Shown in pieces: positions 29,483 through 41,948 of a stretch of DNA of 64,000 nt. Under the pieces are notes generated by a model. That model was not told the origin of the DNA. It was given only the letters and a program-made list of their open reading frames with translations, and searched no databases. The DNA comes from Monoplex corrugatus. Taxonomy: Eukaryota > Mollusca > Gastropoda > Littorinimorpha > Ranellidae. The position numbers and the translations under genes were made by a program. Numbering within the stretch: position 1 is the first letter of the stretch; every line of letters begins with the position of its first letter. Where the stretch lies: positions 40,359,357-40,423,356 of the forward strand of contig CM060308.1 of assembly GCA_030674185.1 (NCBI GenBank), read 5' to 3'.

Positions 29483-32400
29483 ATGGCTGCGAGAAAAACA
29501 CGACTGAAAGGGCAGAAGACTCCTAATTCCACAGGTAATTATCTCATATATAGTGAAGTGACATGAGCGGCAATAATTGAATAAATTTAGTCGAAATGTT
29601 GGCAGGATCAAAATGTCGACAAAGTCCGAGTCAGTCGAGAGGCATGACCATCCACGGGATGTCATGTGCCACATGATATGGTGATACCATGATGCGTCAT
29701 GTTGTCGTTAGTTTTGTGGTGCACAACGCAGTTTCCAAGAAGATATACACGTACACTTCACTTATATCTGCATTTTATATTAGTAAGAGCAGAACTGAAA
29801 AAAAGAATTGAAAATAGAAAAACTTGAAAATTCGAGGTGACAGGATTGTGACAGTGCAATCAGTAGGTGCTACTGTAGTAGTAGTAGTAGTAGTTGGGAC
29901 TGGCTTTCAATGGCCTAGGCCTTTCGGCCTATTTACGTCCCCTCTTTCTCAACTATAAAACAGGTGTTAATGCGCATTTTCTTTTGTTTGCACAAGCCTA
30001 ATCAGGCCTTTAATCATCATAATCGAAGAAAAGTTCTTTAAAATTTTAAATTTTGGAATTTCGTCCAAAAAATTCTTGAATTTGTTAGTATCTTGTGCAA
30101 ATTTTATGGGTTAGTTGGGAGTTTATTCCACAGTGCTGAATAAATATCTTTCCTTCCTTGTTTCTTGTGATATTACATTGTGAAACAGAAAAGAGTGAGT
30201 CAACACAAATATTATCAACTCCATTAAAAATATCTTATACGTTTGAATAAGGTCACCTCTTGTCCTTCTGCCTTTAAGTGAGTGTAATTTCAAATACTTC
30301 AATCATTCTGCGTAAGATTTATCTTTGCTTTCTTTTAATAGCTTTGTTGCACGTCTTTGTACTCTTTCTATTTGCGCTGACTGTCTTTTCAAGAATGGAC
30401 ACCATATTGCATTTGCATATTCCAAATGTGGTCTAACAAAAGATTTATATATAGTCTTAGAAATATATCCTTATCTAAGTAAGAAAAGCTTCTCCTAATA
30501 ACTCCCAACATTTGATTTGCTTTATTAACTATTTTACCAATATGTAAATCAAATGACAACATGCTGTCGAAAGTTACTCCCAAGTACTTTTCTTCTTAAG
30601 ATTTTTATCTGCTTTAACTAGTTTAAGCCTTTATGCTGTCATTTTGTCTCATATAATATGTGTGTTCTTGGTTGGTTTTACCAATATGTAGAACACCACA
30701 CTTAGAAATATTGAAATATAGATTCCATACATCTGACCAATCTTGGAGTTTATATATATCATTTTGTAAACCCGCGAATTGAGATGTGTTGTCATATAGT
30801 TTTGTATCATCTGCAAATATTTTGCAGGTGCTATTTAGTGATATTGGCAAGTCATTTATAAACACTGTGAATAGTATTGGGCCCAGGATACTACCCTGAG
30901 GTATTCCACTTAAAACCTTAGCTTTGTTAGATCTTTCACCACCTACTCTCACATGCTGTACTCGATCTTTCAAAAAACCTTGTATCCAGTTTAATAGTTT
31001 GCCAGATATACCATAAACAGACAATTTGACTAGTAACCTTTCATGGGGCACAGTATCAAAGGCCTTCTTAAAATCTAGATATATAACATCAACATTATGA
31101 CCATCATCTATTCTTTTTGTCATATCTTCTACTACTTCAAGTAATTGCGTTACACATGATCGCTTTTTACGAAACCCGTGCTGACATTTTGCATACAATT
31201 CATTATCCGTAAAGTGAGTTACAATTGAATCTAATTATGCTTTCTAACACTTTACATATCACACAAGTCAGGCTGATTGGTCTATAGTTTCCTGGATCTG
31301 CTTTAGAACCCTTTTTAAACAAGGTTGTTACTTCAGCTGTCTTCCAGTCTTGTGGTAGGGTACCTGATTCTAATGTTGAACAAAGAACATAGTGGAACTG
31401 ATAGTTCATCACCTAGTTCTTTAAAACTTTTGAAGGAATATGGTCAGGTCCCTGTGCTTTATTTGGGTTTAAGTTAACTAATTTATCACTCACTACTTTT
31501 GGGGTGATTCTTACCTCTGACAAGGATACACCATTTGAATATGCACATTCAGCCAGTAAGGGTATATTTGTTACATCTTCACGTGTAAAAACACTAGCAA
31601 AGAAGTTATTTAGAGTTTCTGCTTTTTCCTTATCATTTATGGCCAAGGATCCATCTGGTTTAATTAGAGTATCTACATCTGTATTGATTTTTAACTTATT
31701 TTGGACATACTTCCAAAATAATTTAGGATTATCTTTACTCTCTTTAGCAACCTTTTTTTCATATTCCCTTTTTGTTACCTTTAACAGTTTTGTGCATTTA
31801 TTTCTTTCCCGTATGTAATTCATATAATTCACTCCTGATTTAGTACTCAAGTATCTTTTAAATAATTTGTACTTCTTTTTAATGCTTCTCATAGCTTTTT
31901 TATTCATCCAAATTGGGGTATATTTCTTCCTAGCATTTTTCTTTATTTTGGGGATACACTTCTCCATTCCTTCATATATATAGTATTCTTTATATACTTC
32001 CAGATTTCCTCTATGTCCATATCTGATATAACCTTCCAATCATGTTCAACTATCATACTTCTTAATTTAGAGTAGTCCCCCCAATTCAGAATATAAATAT
32101 ATTTTACTTGATCTGTAACTTTAAGCTTTTCCAAATTTAAATGAAATGATAAGACGTCATGGTCACTTTTACCCACTGGATCGAGATGTACAACTTCTGA
32201 AATAAATGTGTCATAGTTAAATAAAACCCAGTCATCAAGTGTTGGGTTTTGCCCTGGTCTTCTTCTTGTTGATTTAGTCACCTTTTGAATTAAGAATGAA
32301 TCCTGCACCTGTCTCATGATCTCATTTCCTTTTATCCTGGACCATTTTCCATCCCAGTGAACATTAGGATAATTGACATCGCCCATAATGCATATCTTAT

Positions 32401-35400
32401 CATATTTTAACATTTTATCTGATTTTAAGACTTCAAATAGTTTATTATTATTCTCTACGGTACTGGTGTTAGGATTTCTATACACACATCCAATCAACAC
32501 TTTACCATTACACACACAATCAAAAGTACACCACACACTTTCTTGATACTTATACTCATCAAATTCATCACACCCTCGAGCATTCAGGTGTTTATCGACA
32601 TATACGGTTACACCTCGCTGGTGATCCCTATTAATGAACATGTCAAAATTAGGGATGCAAAACTCTTTCTCACAAAAATTTTGTAAATTCTTAGGTATTA
32701 ATTCAGTTAATGCAATTACACTTGGATGAATATTATCAATCCTAGAAAATAACTCTTCTTTTTTATTCAAGAAACCATCAACATTAGAATATAACACCTG
32801 GAAAAAATCTGAACTTTTGTTATTTACACTATATACATGTTTGCCTTGTAGTCAATTGCCAGAAGAACCGGCTCTAGGGGTGGCCTCAGCGCCCTCGACA
32901 GCGTGTGATTGGGTTTTTGAGCCTGGTTTAAGTGTTACTATTTTATAGTTTCTATACTAATACTAAAATAGCCAAGTTTAGTTCTCCTGCCTCAGTTCTC
33001 CTTTGTTTTTCTTCTCTCAATGTTTTGTATTTGTCTCGCTGGTTTTTTGTGAGGTCGTGATTGATATAAATCTTTGTATCTCTGGGAGATTTATCTTTAT
33101 TCAGTTGGGGAGCTTTTTTCATAATTTCTGGGCAAATGACATGAAACATTGACAATTAAATCAGCCAGAACAGTCAAAAAATGCAGAAAATGTAAATATT
33201 GTAAATAAAGGGAAGTTTGTAAGCAATGAGTGTAAAGTTTTTTATACAAATATTGATGGATTAATAAACAAAAGAGAAGAATTATTGTTTTTGATAGAAG
33301 AAGAGGAACCCAGTATTGTTGCCATCACTGAGTTTTTAAGCAAAAGTCAGTCAGATTATTTTTTAGCAGAATACACTATTCCTGGCTGTACTGTATTTAC
33401 CAATGCCAAACCTAAGAGGGGCGTTTTGATGTATGTTAAGACAAACCTGAATGCTCAGGAATGTATTAAACTTAACACGACACATTTTGAAGAATGTGTA
33501 TGGGCACATTTTGTCACTAAAGATGGATTAAAAGTCCTACTGGGATGCATATATAAAAGTCCTAATACCACTTCAGAAAATGAAGAAAATTTATGTAAAC
33601 TGTTAAACAATAAATATAAGCTACGCACAAAAAGTTAAGGATCACTATGAGAAAACAGGTGCGTAATAAACTCAGTTCGCTACTGTTATTTATTTCTCAG
33701 TCCAGCCAAATTGTTATGAATTCTTGTTCAGCTGTAAGTGGCGATGTTGTGTTAGTGCGAAAATTGCACGGGATTCTCTACTACTGAGCTTGGCCGCAAA
33801 CGGAAAAGCGGAAACTTGCGAAAAAGGACCTTGTTTTGGACCGTTCTGCCTGAACACATTGCACAAGCCAGATGGAAAAACCATTATGCACGTGCAAGCA
33901 CTGCTGTTTATGTGTGAGATGCTGTCTCTTGCTTGGCTTTATAAGAAGACATTCCACCAGTAGTAGGCCTGATCTGACAATGCCTCCACGACGAAAATTG
34001 AGCGAGTTTGAGAGGGGACGAGCTGTTGCATGGTTCCAAGATGGTGTTCCCAAGCGAGAAGTGGCCAGGCGACTTCAGGTGTCCATCTCGGTCATTGTCA
34101 GACTGATTCAACGCTTCACAGCCACTGGGAGGGTCCATGAAAGACGCAGATCTGGTCGACCGAAGAAGACAAACCCACGTGAAGATCGTCTCATTGAACG
34201 ACAAGCCCTGCAGACAAGAACAGCCTCTTCCAGCATCATTCGAAGGCAGCTGAGAGTGGCTACTAACATCAACATCAGCCAGCAGACCGTACGGAACCGC
34301 CTTCATGGGTTTAACCTCCGTTCTCGTCGCCCAGCTGTACGGCCACGCTTAACTCCAGCCCATAGGGCAGCACGCCACGCCTTCTGCAGACGTCACGTGA
34401 GGTGGACACGTCAGCAATGGTCCCAGGTCCTGTTCAGTGATGAATCACGCTTCACCATGAACCACAACGACGGCCGACTGAGGGTCTGGAGGCGCCCAAG
34501 GCAACGCTTTATTGACACCACTGTCCATGAAAAGGTGGCCTTTGGTGGAGGTTCTGTAATGGTCTGGGGGGCCTTCAGCCTTCACCACAGAACACCCTTG
34601 TATCATGTACAGGGTAACCTGACTGGCCTCCGATACCGGGATGAGATCCTTCGACCGCTGGCTGTGCCTACACTGCAGCAGATGGGACCGACGGCTGTCT
34701 ACCAGGATGACAACGCTCGCCCCCACAGGGCAAGGGTGGTCAACGACTTCCTGCAGCAGTCTGGAGTCAACAGAATGGAGTGGCCAGCATGCAGTCCCGA
34801 TCTCAACCCGATTGAGAACCTCTGGGATGAGCTGGATCGCAAAGTGAGGAGCAACCACCCCCCTCCCAGGGATGCCCAACACCTCTACCAGATGCTGCAG
34901 GCTGAGTGGCAGGCGCTTCCACAGAGGATCTTCACCAACCTGGTCAACTCGATGAGGACTCGCTGCGTCGAGTGCCAGAACAGCCATGGCGGTTACACGC
35001 ATTACTGAACTTTTGGGAGCATCAGAATACCCTGTCTTGTGATTTCAATGACTTTGGGAAATCAAATTTCGATACGTACCCACTTTGATCAAATGTACAC
35101 ACCAAACGATTGCTCGAAATTGAAGGCAATTGTGTATCGTTATCACTAAAATATGGAATTAAATGTTTGCCAAACTTCAACGCATTGGCTTTCTTATTTT
35201 GAAAGTTATGAATTTTTGTGCAAGTGATCCTTAACTTTTTGTGGGAGATTTTAATTTTCCTAACATCGACTGGAAGGGAAAATGGACAGGTGTTAGGGAT
35301 AACACATTCATTGAATGCTTGAATGATGCGTATTTAATACAAATGGTAAAATCTCCAACTAGAAGAAGGGAGGGACAAAAATCAAATATTCTTGACTTGG

Positions 35401-36837
35401 TGATAACAAATAATGAAGAATTTATATCTGAAATTAAACATTATTGTCCCATAGGCAAAAGTGACCATGAGGTACTGATTTTCGAGCTGTATGTTCAAAC
35501 ACCCAAAACTCAAAATACCACAAATTATAAGTTTAATTTCAAAAGAGGAAATTATGCAAAGATGAAACAAGAACTGAGTCAGGAAGATTGGACAGTTTTA
35601 AATTCCATGATGGATGTTGATAAGACTTTGGACACAATAAAAAATAAAATCCTACTTTCCATGGAACAAAATATACCAAAAATAAAAACCAGTGATAATG
35701 TAAAAACTAAACCACTGTGGATTAACAAAAAAGTTTGGAGATTAAAAAAAAAAAAAAAGAAGCATTATCTTTTTAAGAGGTTTTTAGAAACTAAAGTGGG
35801 GAAAGACTATCTTCATTATATAGCGATAAGAAACAGTTGTACCAAAGAAATTAAACGTGCAAAGAAAGAATATGAAAAAAACGTAGCAAAAGACTGTCAG
35901 TTTAACCCTAAAAGATTTTGGAAATATGTGCAATCAAAGTGCAAAGTAAAAGTAGGTATTAGCCCATTGTCAATGACTAAGGCTGATGGTGACACTGCAT
36001 TATCCGACATTGATAAAGCAAATACCTTAAACAAATCTTTTGCTAGTGTATTTACAAAAGAGAACTTGGAAAATCTACCATCTATAAATATAGCAAATTG
36101 GTCAGATGGCAAAACAATAACAGATTTGGTAGTTACACCTGAGGCAGTTGAAAATAAGTTAAAGATGTTAAATGTAAATAAGGCTCAAGGACCTGATAAT
36201 ATTCATCCGAGGATTTTTAAAGAATTGAGTAAAGAACTATCTGTACCACTCAGCATATTGTTTAATAAATCGTTGGAAAGGGAAATAGTACCTACAGAGT
36301 GGAAGAATGCATACGTCACAGCTTTGTTCAAAAAGGGTACAAAAAGTGATCCTGGTAATTATAGACCAGTTAGCCTAACTTCAGTACCATGCAAAGTATT
36401 GGAATCTATAATAAGGGATGTTATAGTTGATCACATGACTTTAAGTAAACTTTACACAGAATGTCAGCATGGTTTCCGACAACATAGATAATAATAATAA
36501 TATAATAATATATTTTATTTATATAGCGCAAAATCTTGACAAAATCAAATCTAAGCGCTGAGCGTATACATGCATACATACCTACATACATATGAGCGTA
36601 TACATGCATACATACATGCTTACATACTTACATACATAAATCTAAGCTGAGCGTATACATGCATGCATACATACATACATACATAAATCTAAGCGTATAC
36701 ATACATACATACATACATACGTACGCACATGCATACATAATAATTACAACATTTATACAGCGCAAATCTCAACAAAATCAAATCCAAGCGCCGAAAAGAC
36801 ACATGCACACACGCACGCACGCACACGCACGCACACG

Positions 36838-36899
<62 letters not shown>

Positions 36900-39800
36900 A
36901 CACACACACACACTGCATGGCCACAAATGGGGAGAAAAGAATAAAAGCAAGAATAAAACCAATGGAAAACCACAGAGAGCACATCATATACAATTATATA
37001 TTAAAACAAAGTGATTCCCCTCCGAGCGGAGACAGGCTGCAGAGGGGGGTTGAGTGAGGTTAGGATTTTATGCAGAGGAGAAAAGGTGAGTTTTGAGAGC
37101 GGACTTGAAGGAGGCAAAAGTAGGTTGCTGACGGACTGAGAGAGGAAGTTTGTTCCAGGAGAGTGGACCAGAAACAGAGAAGGCTCGTGGACCATAGGTA
37201 TTGAGCTTAGTGCGTGGAAAGCGAAAAGTCAGAGGATCGGAGGCAGAGCGGAGGGTACATGAGGGAAGATAGATCTCAAGTAGGCTTGACAGGTAATCGG
37301 GGGCTGCGTTATTGAGGCTTTTGTAGCACATGGTGTCTAGTTTGTACTGTATGCGCTTTGATACAGGGAGCCAGTGAAGTTGTGCCAGGAGAGGAGATAT
37401 GTGGTCAGCTTTTTTCTTTTTTAGTACAAGGCGTACAGCATTGTTTTGAATGCGCTGTAGGATGTGAATGGTGGAGGCAGGAAGACCAGACAGGAGTGAA
37501 TTGCAATAGTCAATGCGAGACATTATGAAGGAGAGAACGAGTTTTGCAGTTGTTTCGACAGAGAGATACTTCCTGATCAGGCTTATACGATGGAGATGAT
37601 AGTAGCAAGATCTGGCAGTTTGAGAAACAAAGTTGTTCATGGACAGGTAGAGTCAATGCAGACACCAAGGTTTTTAGCTGAATCAGAAATTGGGACTGAT
37701 GTGTTACATAATGGGAGAGAAAGAGGAGGCAGCTGGGAAAGTTTCTGACGGTGCCAATGAGGATAGCTTCTGTCTTGTCGTCATTAAGCTGAAGTCTATT
37801 GTGTGTCATCCAGTTCTTAATGTCCGAGTAACACTCAGTGGTGCGAGTCAACAGGCGCTGTATATTATCAGGTGAGTCACTATCTTGAAGTTGGGTGTCG
37901 TCAGCATAGAAGTGGTGTTTTATAGAGTGGGAGTTGATGATGGTGGACAGGGGGAGGTATAAAGAGTGAAAAGAACAGGGCCAAGGACAGATCCTTGTGG
38001 AACACCACAGGTCAGGTATGCAGGTTGAGAGTAAGTGCCATTGATGAGAACAGTTTGTTTTCTGTTTGATAAATACGAAGTGAAAAAGGAGAGAGCAATG
38101 TCAGAGATGCCAAAAGTATGATGAAGTCTAGAAAGGAGAATACCATGGTCAATGGTATCGAAGGCTGCAGACAGATCAAGGAGTGTGAGGAGAGAGACTT
38201 TGCCAGTATCAGTTGCAAGGAGGAGATTGTTGAGAATGTGTAGTAGGGCAGTTTCAGTGCTATGGCACTGGCGGTAGGCTGACTGGAAAGGATTGAGGAG
38301 ATTGTTGGCAGACAGGTGAGAGTTCAGCTGGTTGAGGACGACCTTTTCAAGGAGTTTTGACAAGAAAGAGAGATTAGAGATAGGCCTGTAATTTTTCAGT
38401 TCATTTGGGTCTAGATCGTGCATTACCCAGTTATTACAAGTAATGAATTATTTTACTAATCTATTGGATAAAGGAGAGAATATAGATATTATTTACTTGG
38501 ATTTTAGAAAAGCGTTTGATTCTGTTCCGCATGAAAGATTGCTTATCAAACTGCAGTATTATAGAATTACGGGTAAGTTACTAGCTTGGATTAGAGACTT
38601 TTTAAAAGATGGAAAACGGTTAGAGTTGGAAATGATTACTCTAAATATACAGATGTACTGATCGGTATACCTCAAGGGAGTGTACTTGGTCCTGTTATTT
38701 TTACTATTTTCATAAATGATTTACCTCAGAAAATTAATAGTTTTTGTAAGATCTTTGCAGATGACACTAAAATATACAATACATCTTCTAATCATAGTAT
38801 TTGCAGAAGGATTTAGATACATTGGACGATTGGTCCATTGGTCAGAAACTTGGAATCTTTTCTTTAATGCTTCAAAATGTAAAGTCTTGTATTTAGGAAA
38901 AAGTAACCCATGTAACAAATATTCTATGATAAATGATGGTATTACCTGTGAAATAATAGAATGTTTAGAAGAAAAAGATTTAGGAGTAATATTTGATAAA
39001 AGTCTCAAATTTGATAATCACATTCAAAATGTTGTTAATAAATCAAACAAGTTGCTTGGAATCATAAAAAGAACATTCTCATACATAAACAGGGAGACAT
39101 TTTTATATTTGTACAAAGGCTTAGTGAGGCCTCATTTGGAGTATGGTAACATTATTTGGTTTCCACGTCTTAAAAGACAGTCAGCATTGATAGAGAAGAT
39201 ACAAAGAAGAGCTACTAAATTAATTCATGGTTTTCCAAATTATTCATATAGAGAAAGATTAGAATTACTCAATTTACCCAGTTTAAAAGCAAGAAGAATG
39301 AGGGGAGATCTGATCCAAAGTTTCAAGATTTTTAACAATATAGATGACGTAGAACGGTAGATAGAACAGAATTTTTCAAACTGACAAATTATGACAAAAC
39401 AAGAAATAATACTGATAAAATATTTATAGAATATTGCAAGACTAACATTAGAAAGTTTTATTTTACAAACAGAATTGCACATGTATGGAATAAATTACCA
39501 AACGAAATTAAAAAGAGCACAAAACACAAACTCATTTAAAAACCAGCTTGACCATTGGAAACATTACATTGAACTTAAATACGAATATGATGAATGAATC
39601 ATCAAAAAACTGGGTGTATGACTATGACAGACCTTGACTACGCGTGTAAGAAAATAAAAATAAAAATGATGGGACTTGAAATAGCCGAACGGCTAATGTG
39701 TTATGTCCCTATTACTAAACTAAACTAAACTAAGAGTTATAACGCAATTATAATAATTATGAACAAATTGTGACTTTTGAAAATCTGCTGAGTAGACCCA

Positions 39801-41877
39801 CACACACTTAGTTTCAGTTTCAGTTTCTCAGGATGACGTCTCCGTGCTCGGAACGAATTCCATATGCACTAACGTCACAGGTGCCATGATATGTATGGTG
39901 ATCATCATGGCACAAGCCTTAAGCCTGCACATAAACCCATGAGCTGACCAGGTCCTGAGGCTATGTTTTACCTACTACCTAGTCTGTACTTTATACTGGT
40001 ATTATATCAGCCTACCACTGGAATAATCTTGGTTAGGCCTACATGTGAATATGACATGTATGTGTGTGTCTTACCTTCAGAAAAGGAACATATATACTGT
40101 ATAAAGTAAATAAGTGTAACTGTAAGTAAGCAAGCAAACAAGTAACTTAGTAAGTGAATAATAAGTAAGGAAGTAGGTGAATAAATAAATACAAAATAAA
40201 GGAGTATGTAGATGAATAAACAGACCTGTAAGAGATGTAGTAACAGTAAATACATGCACATACCCACATGCCCGCACACAGACATACAGTGATACACACA
40301 TACATTCATAAAGTATACACACCCATATCGACACAGCATGATGGCAGACAACAACAGCTATAAGAACAACAACACCAGCAAAGAGGAAACACCCATATAT
40401 ATATATATATACATATCATGCCAAACTTACAGACATATCTGGATAACAACAAACTGCGAAAGTGTAATCTTCCGTACCGTCCCACAGCTTCAGATATAGT
40501 TCGCATTCGTCACTAACCAAGACCTGGCTGGTGTCAGTATCAAAATTTTATATTATTAGGACTTGCCTGGATTATGGGTTGGGGAAGGGAGTGGGAGAGG
40601 TATGCTTAGCGCAGTACTGTTCAAATGGTTGTAACTGGTTTTGTAATTAACAAATTAACAGTGCAGTTTTTACACGTGGCCTATTGATAATTGTAAACTG
40701 AATCAGACACACACAGAACATCAATTCTTTGATTGAGGCATAATAGAAAGTTTCCTATATGAAACAGAATCACAATGCCAGTGCACAAATCAGTGATGTT
40801 TACTTGCAAACAATGTTTCCATATATATGTAGATATTCATATTTTCTTGACCGCCAAATCCAAACAAGTTTTGACAAAGTTTAGGCTAAATGTTTTTATG
40901 TTATAGACCCAGTAGCACCACCATGGCAGCAGAGAAGATGCAACAGTTAATCTTTCAGGAGGACCAAGTGCTTCACAAAGCATTATTAGACTGTAAGACA
41001 AAAAAACATACACATAAACTGATAAAGCAAATAGGTCGCTACATGTCAAACTCCATTGTTATGATGAAAACATGAACTATGATAATGCAAAGTTAAGACT
41101 GCCCTCACTAACCTGTGTTATGATGTAGTCCCTTCTCGCTTAAAATTTCCTGCACTTGTCAGGCATACAGACCTGTCTCTGTCTTTGAAGACAGACTGAG
41201 AGGTTTCAGTTAGGCCATCGCATTGGGCTGAGCAATAGTCCTGAGTGCCCTGCTGTGAGACCTGGGAGGCTATACTTCAACCAACACCATCTCATGTTTC
41301 CGGTCTTTTATCATAACAATGGGGTTTGCCACTCTGTTTCTGTCTTGCTCCTTTGCTTTCTGTTGTTTTCTGCCTTGCCGTCCATGCCTTGCGGTCCATT
41401 TACCTATACATGTCCAATAAACAGAGCCTGGAATTCGTCGCAGAAATCAAAATCGAAAATCGCGCAAAAAAATATTTTTCGCATTAAAAAAAAATCGACG
41501 ACCATACTTAAAAAAAAGTTTTGATGAATATGTCTGTGTATGAACACACTGAAACGATCTGCTGTGTATGATGGATCCTGATCTTGTGCCCAATGTTTAT
41601 TAAATACTCTTTTGACTGATATTCATTGCGATTTTCAGTGTGTTAGATGCCTTTAAATTTGTCTCCAGAATGCCTCAGAATGCACAGATTTTAGTCTTGA
41701 TTTTTTAAATTTTCCGGGGGAGCATGCCCCCCGGACCCCCCTAGAAGTTTCCTCTTTTTTTTTTCTTAGCAATTCCAGGCTCTGAATAAAGCTTGACATA
41801 TTTCTTTTCATCGTCATGTATCATGTTCTGTTTTTTTAACCCCCTGTGATAAATTGGACGGAGTGGTCAACACAAGG

Positions 41878-41948
<71 letters not shown>

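Larger units (their letters stand above)
29880..33160 (-). mobile_element. CR1-like LINE family F, minus copy, near full-length
   Basis: Minus strand in order: an ORF1 C-terminus (33155-32950, [15 protein letters not shown]); an APE endonuclease (32797-31943, [43 protein letters not shown]); a linker ([23 protein letters not shown]); and RT ([74 protein letters not shown]). Frames break near 31413, 31200 and 30620, and post-RT sequence continues to 30389. The 3' end has a compound hairpin (29896-29941) and a (TAC)n-type tail. It is defective but recent. The plus copy at 33200-39735 is head-to-head with it. Confidence 0.9.
36480..38432 (-). mobile_element. L2/CR1-like LINE (family C), copy 2, nested in LINE family F
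   Basis: Minus strand: [49 protein letters not shown] (catalytic Asp), [13 protein letters not shown], a shifted YADDTQL region, then [39 protein letters not shown] and the [12 protein letters not shown] end shared with the 12.3-kb copy. The 3' UTR keeps the (CA)n block (36800-36910) and two successive tail blocks (36745-36797 and 36520-36565) separated by (ATAC)n. The endonuclease is absent (5' truncation). A frameshift lies near 37930. Confidence 0.92.
33200..39735 (+). mobile_element. CR1-like LINE family F, plus copy, split by a Tc1 and an L2-like LINE
   Basis: The endonuclease starts near 33226 ([15 protein letters not shown]) and is cut at about 33615 by a Tc1 element. It resumes at 35244 with [10 protein letters not shown] and KSDHEVL and stays open to 36490 ([40 protein letters not shown]). 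There an L2-like LINE (36490-38432) interrupts it. RT resumes with [31 protein letters not shown] and the C-terminal domain to about 39597. The 3' end has a hairpin (39671-39709) and an (ACTAA)n tail to about 39733. Few other lesions are present. Confidence 0.9.

Noticed and set aside
34445..35002. 185-codon minus-strand frames at 34.4 and 43.5 kb
   Set aside because: Antisense shadows of the Tc1 transposases; duplicated only because the transposon is.
40923..41075. Alternative first exon of sororin with its own ATG
   Set aside because: Similarity to exon 1 ends within a few codons after the ATG, the frame runs into a stop, and no donor was found in the right place.
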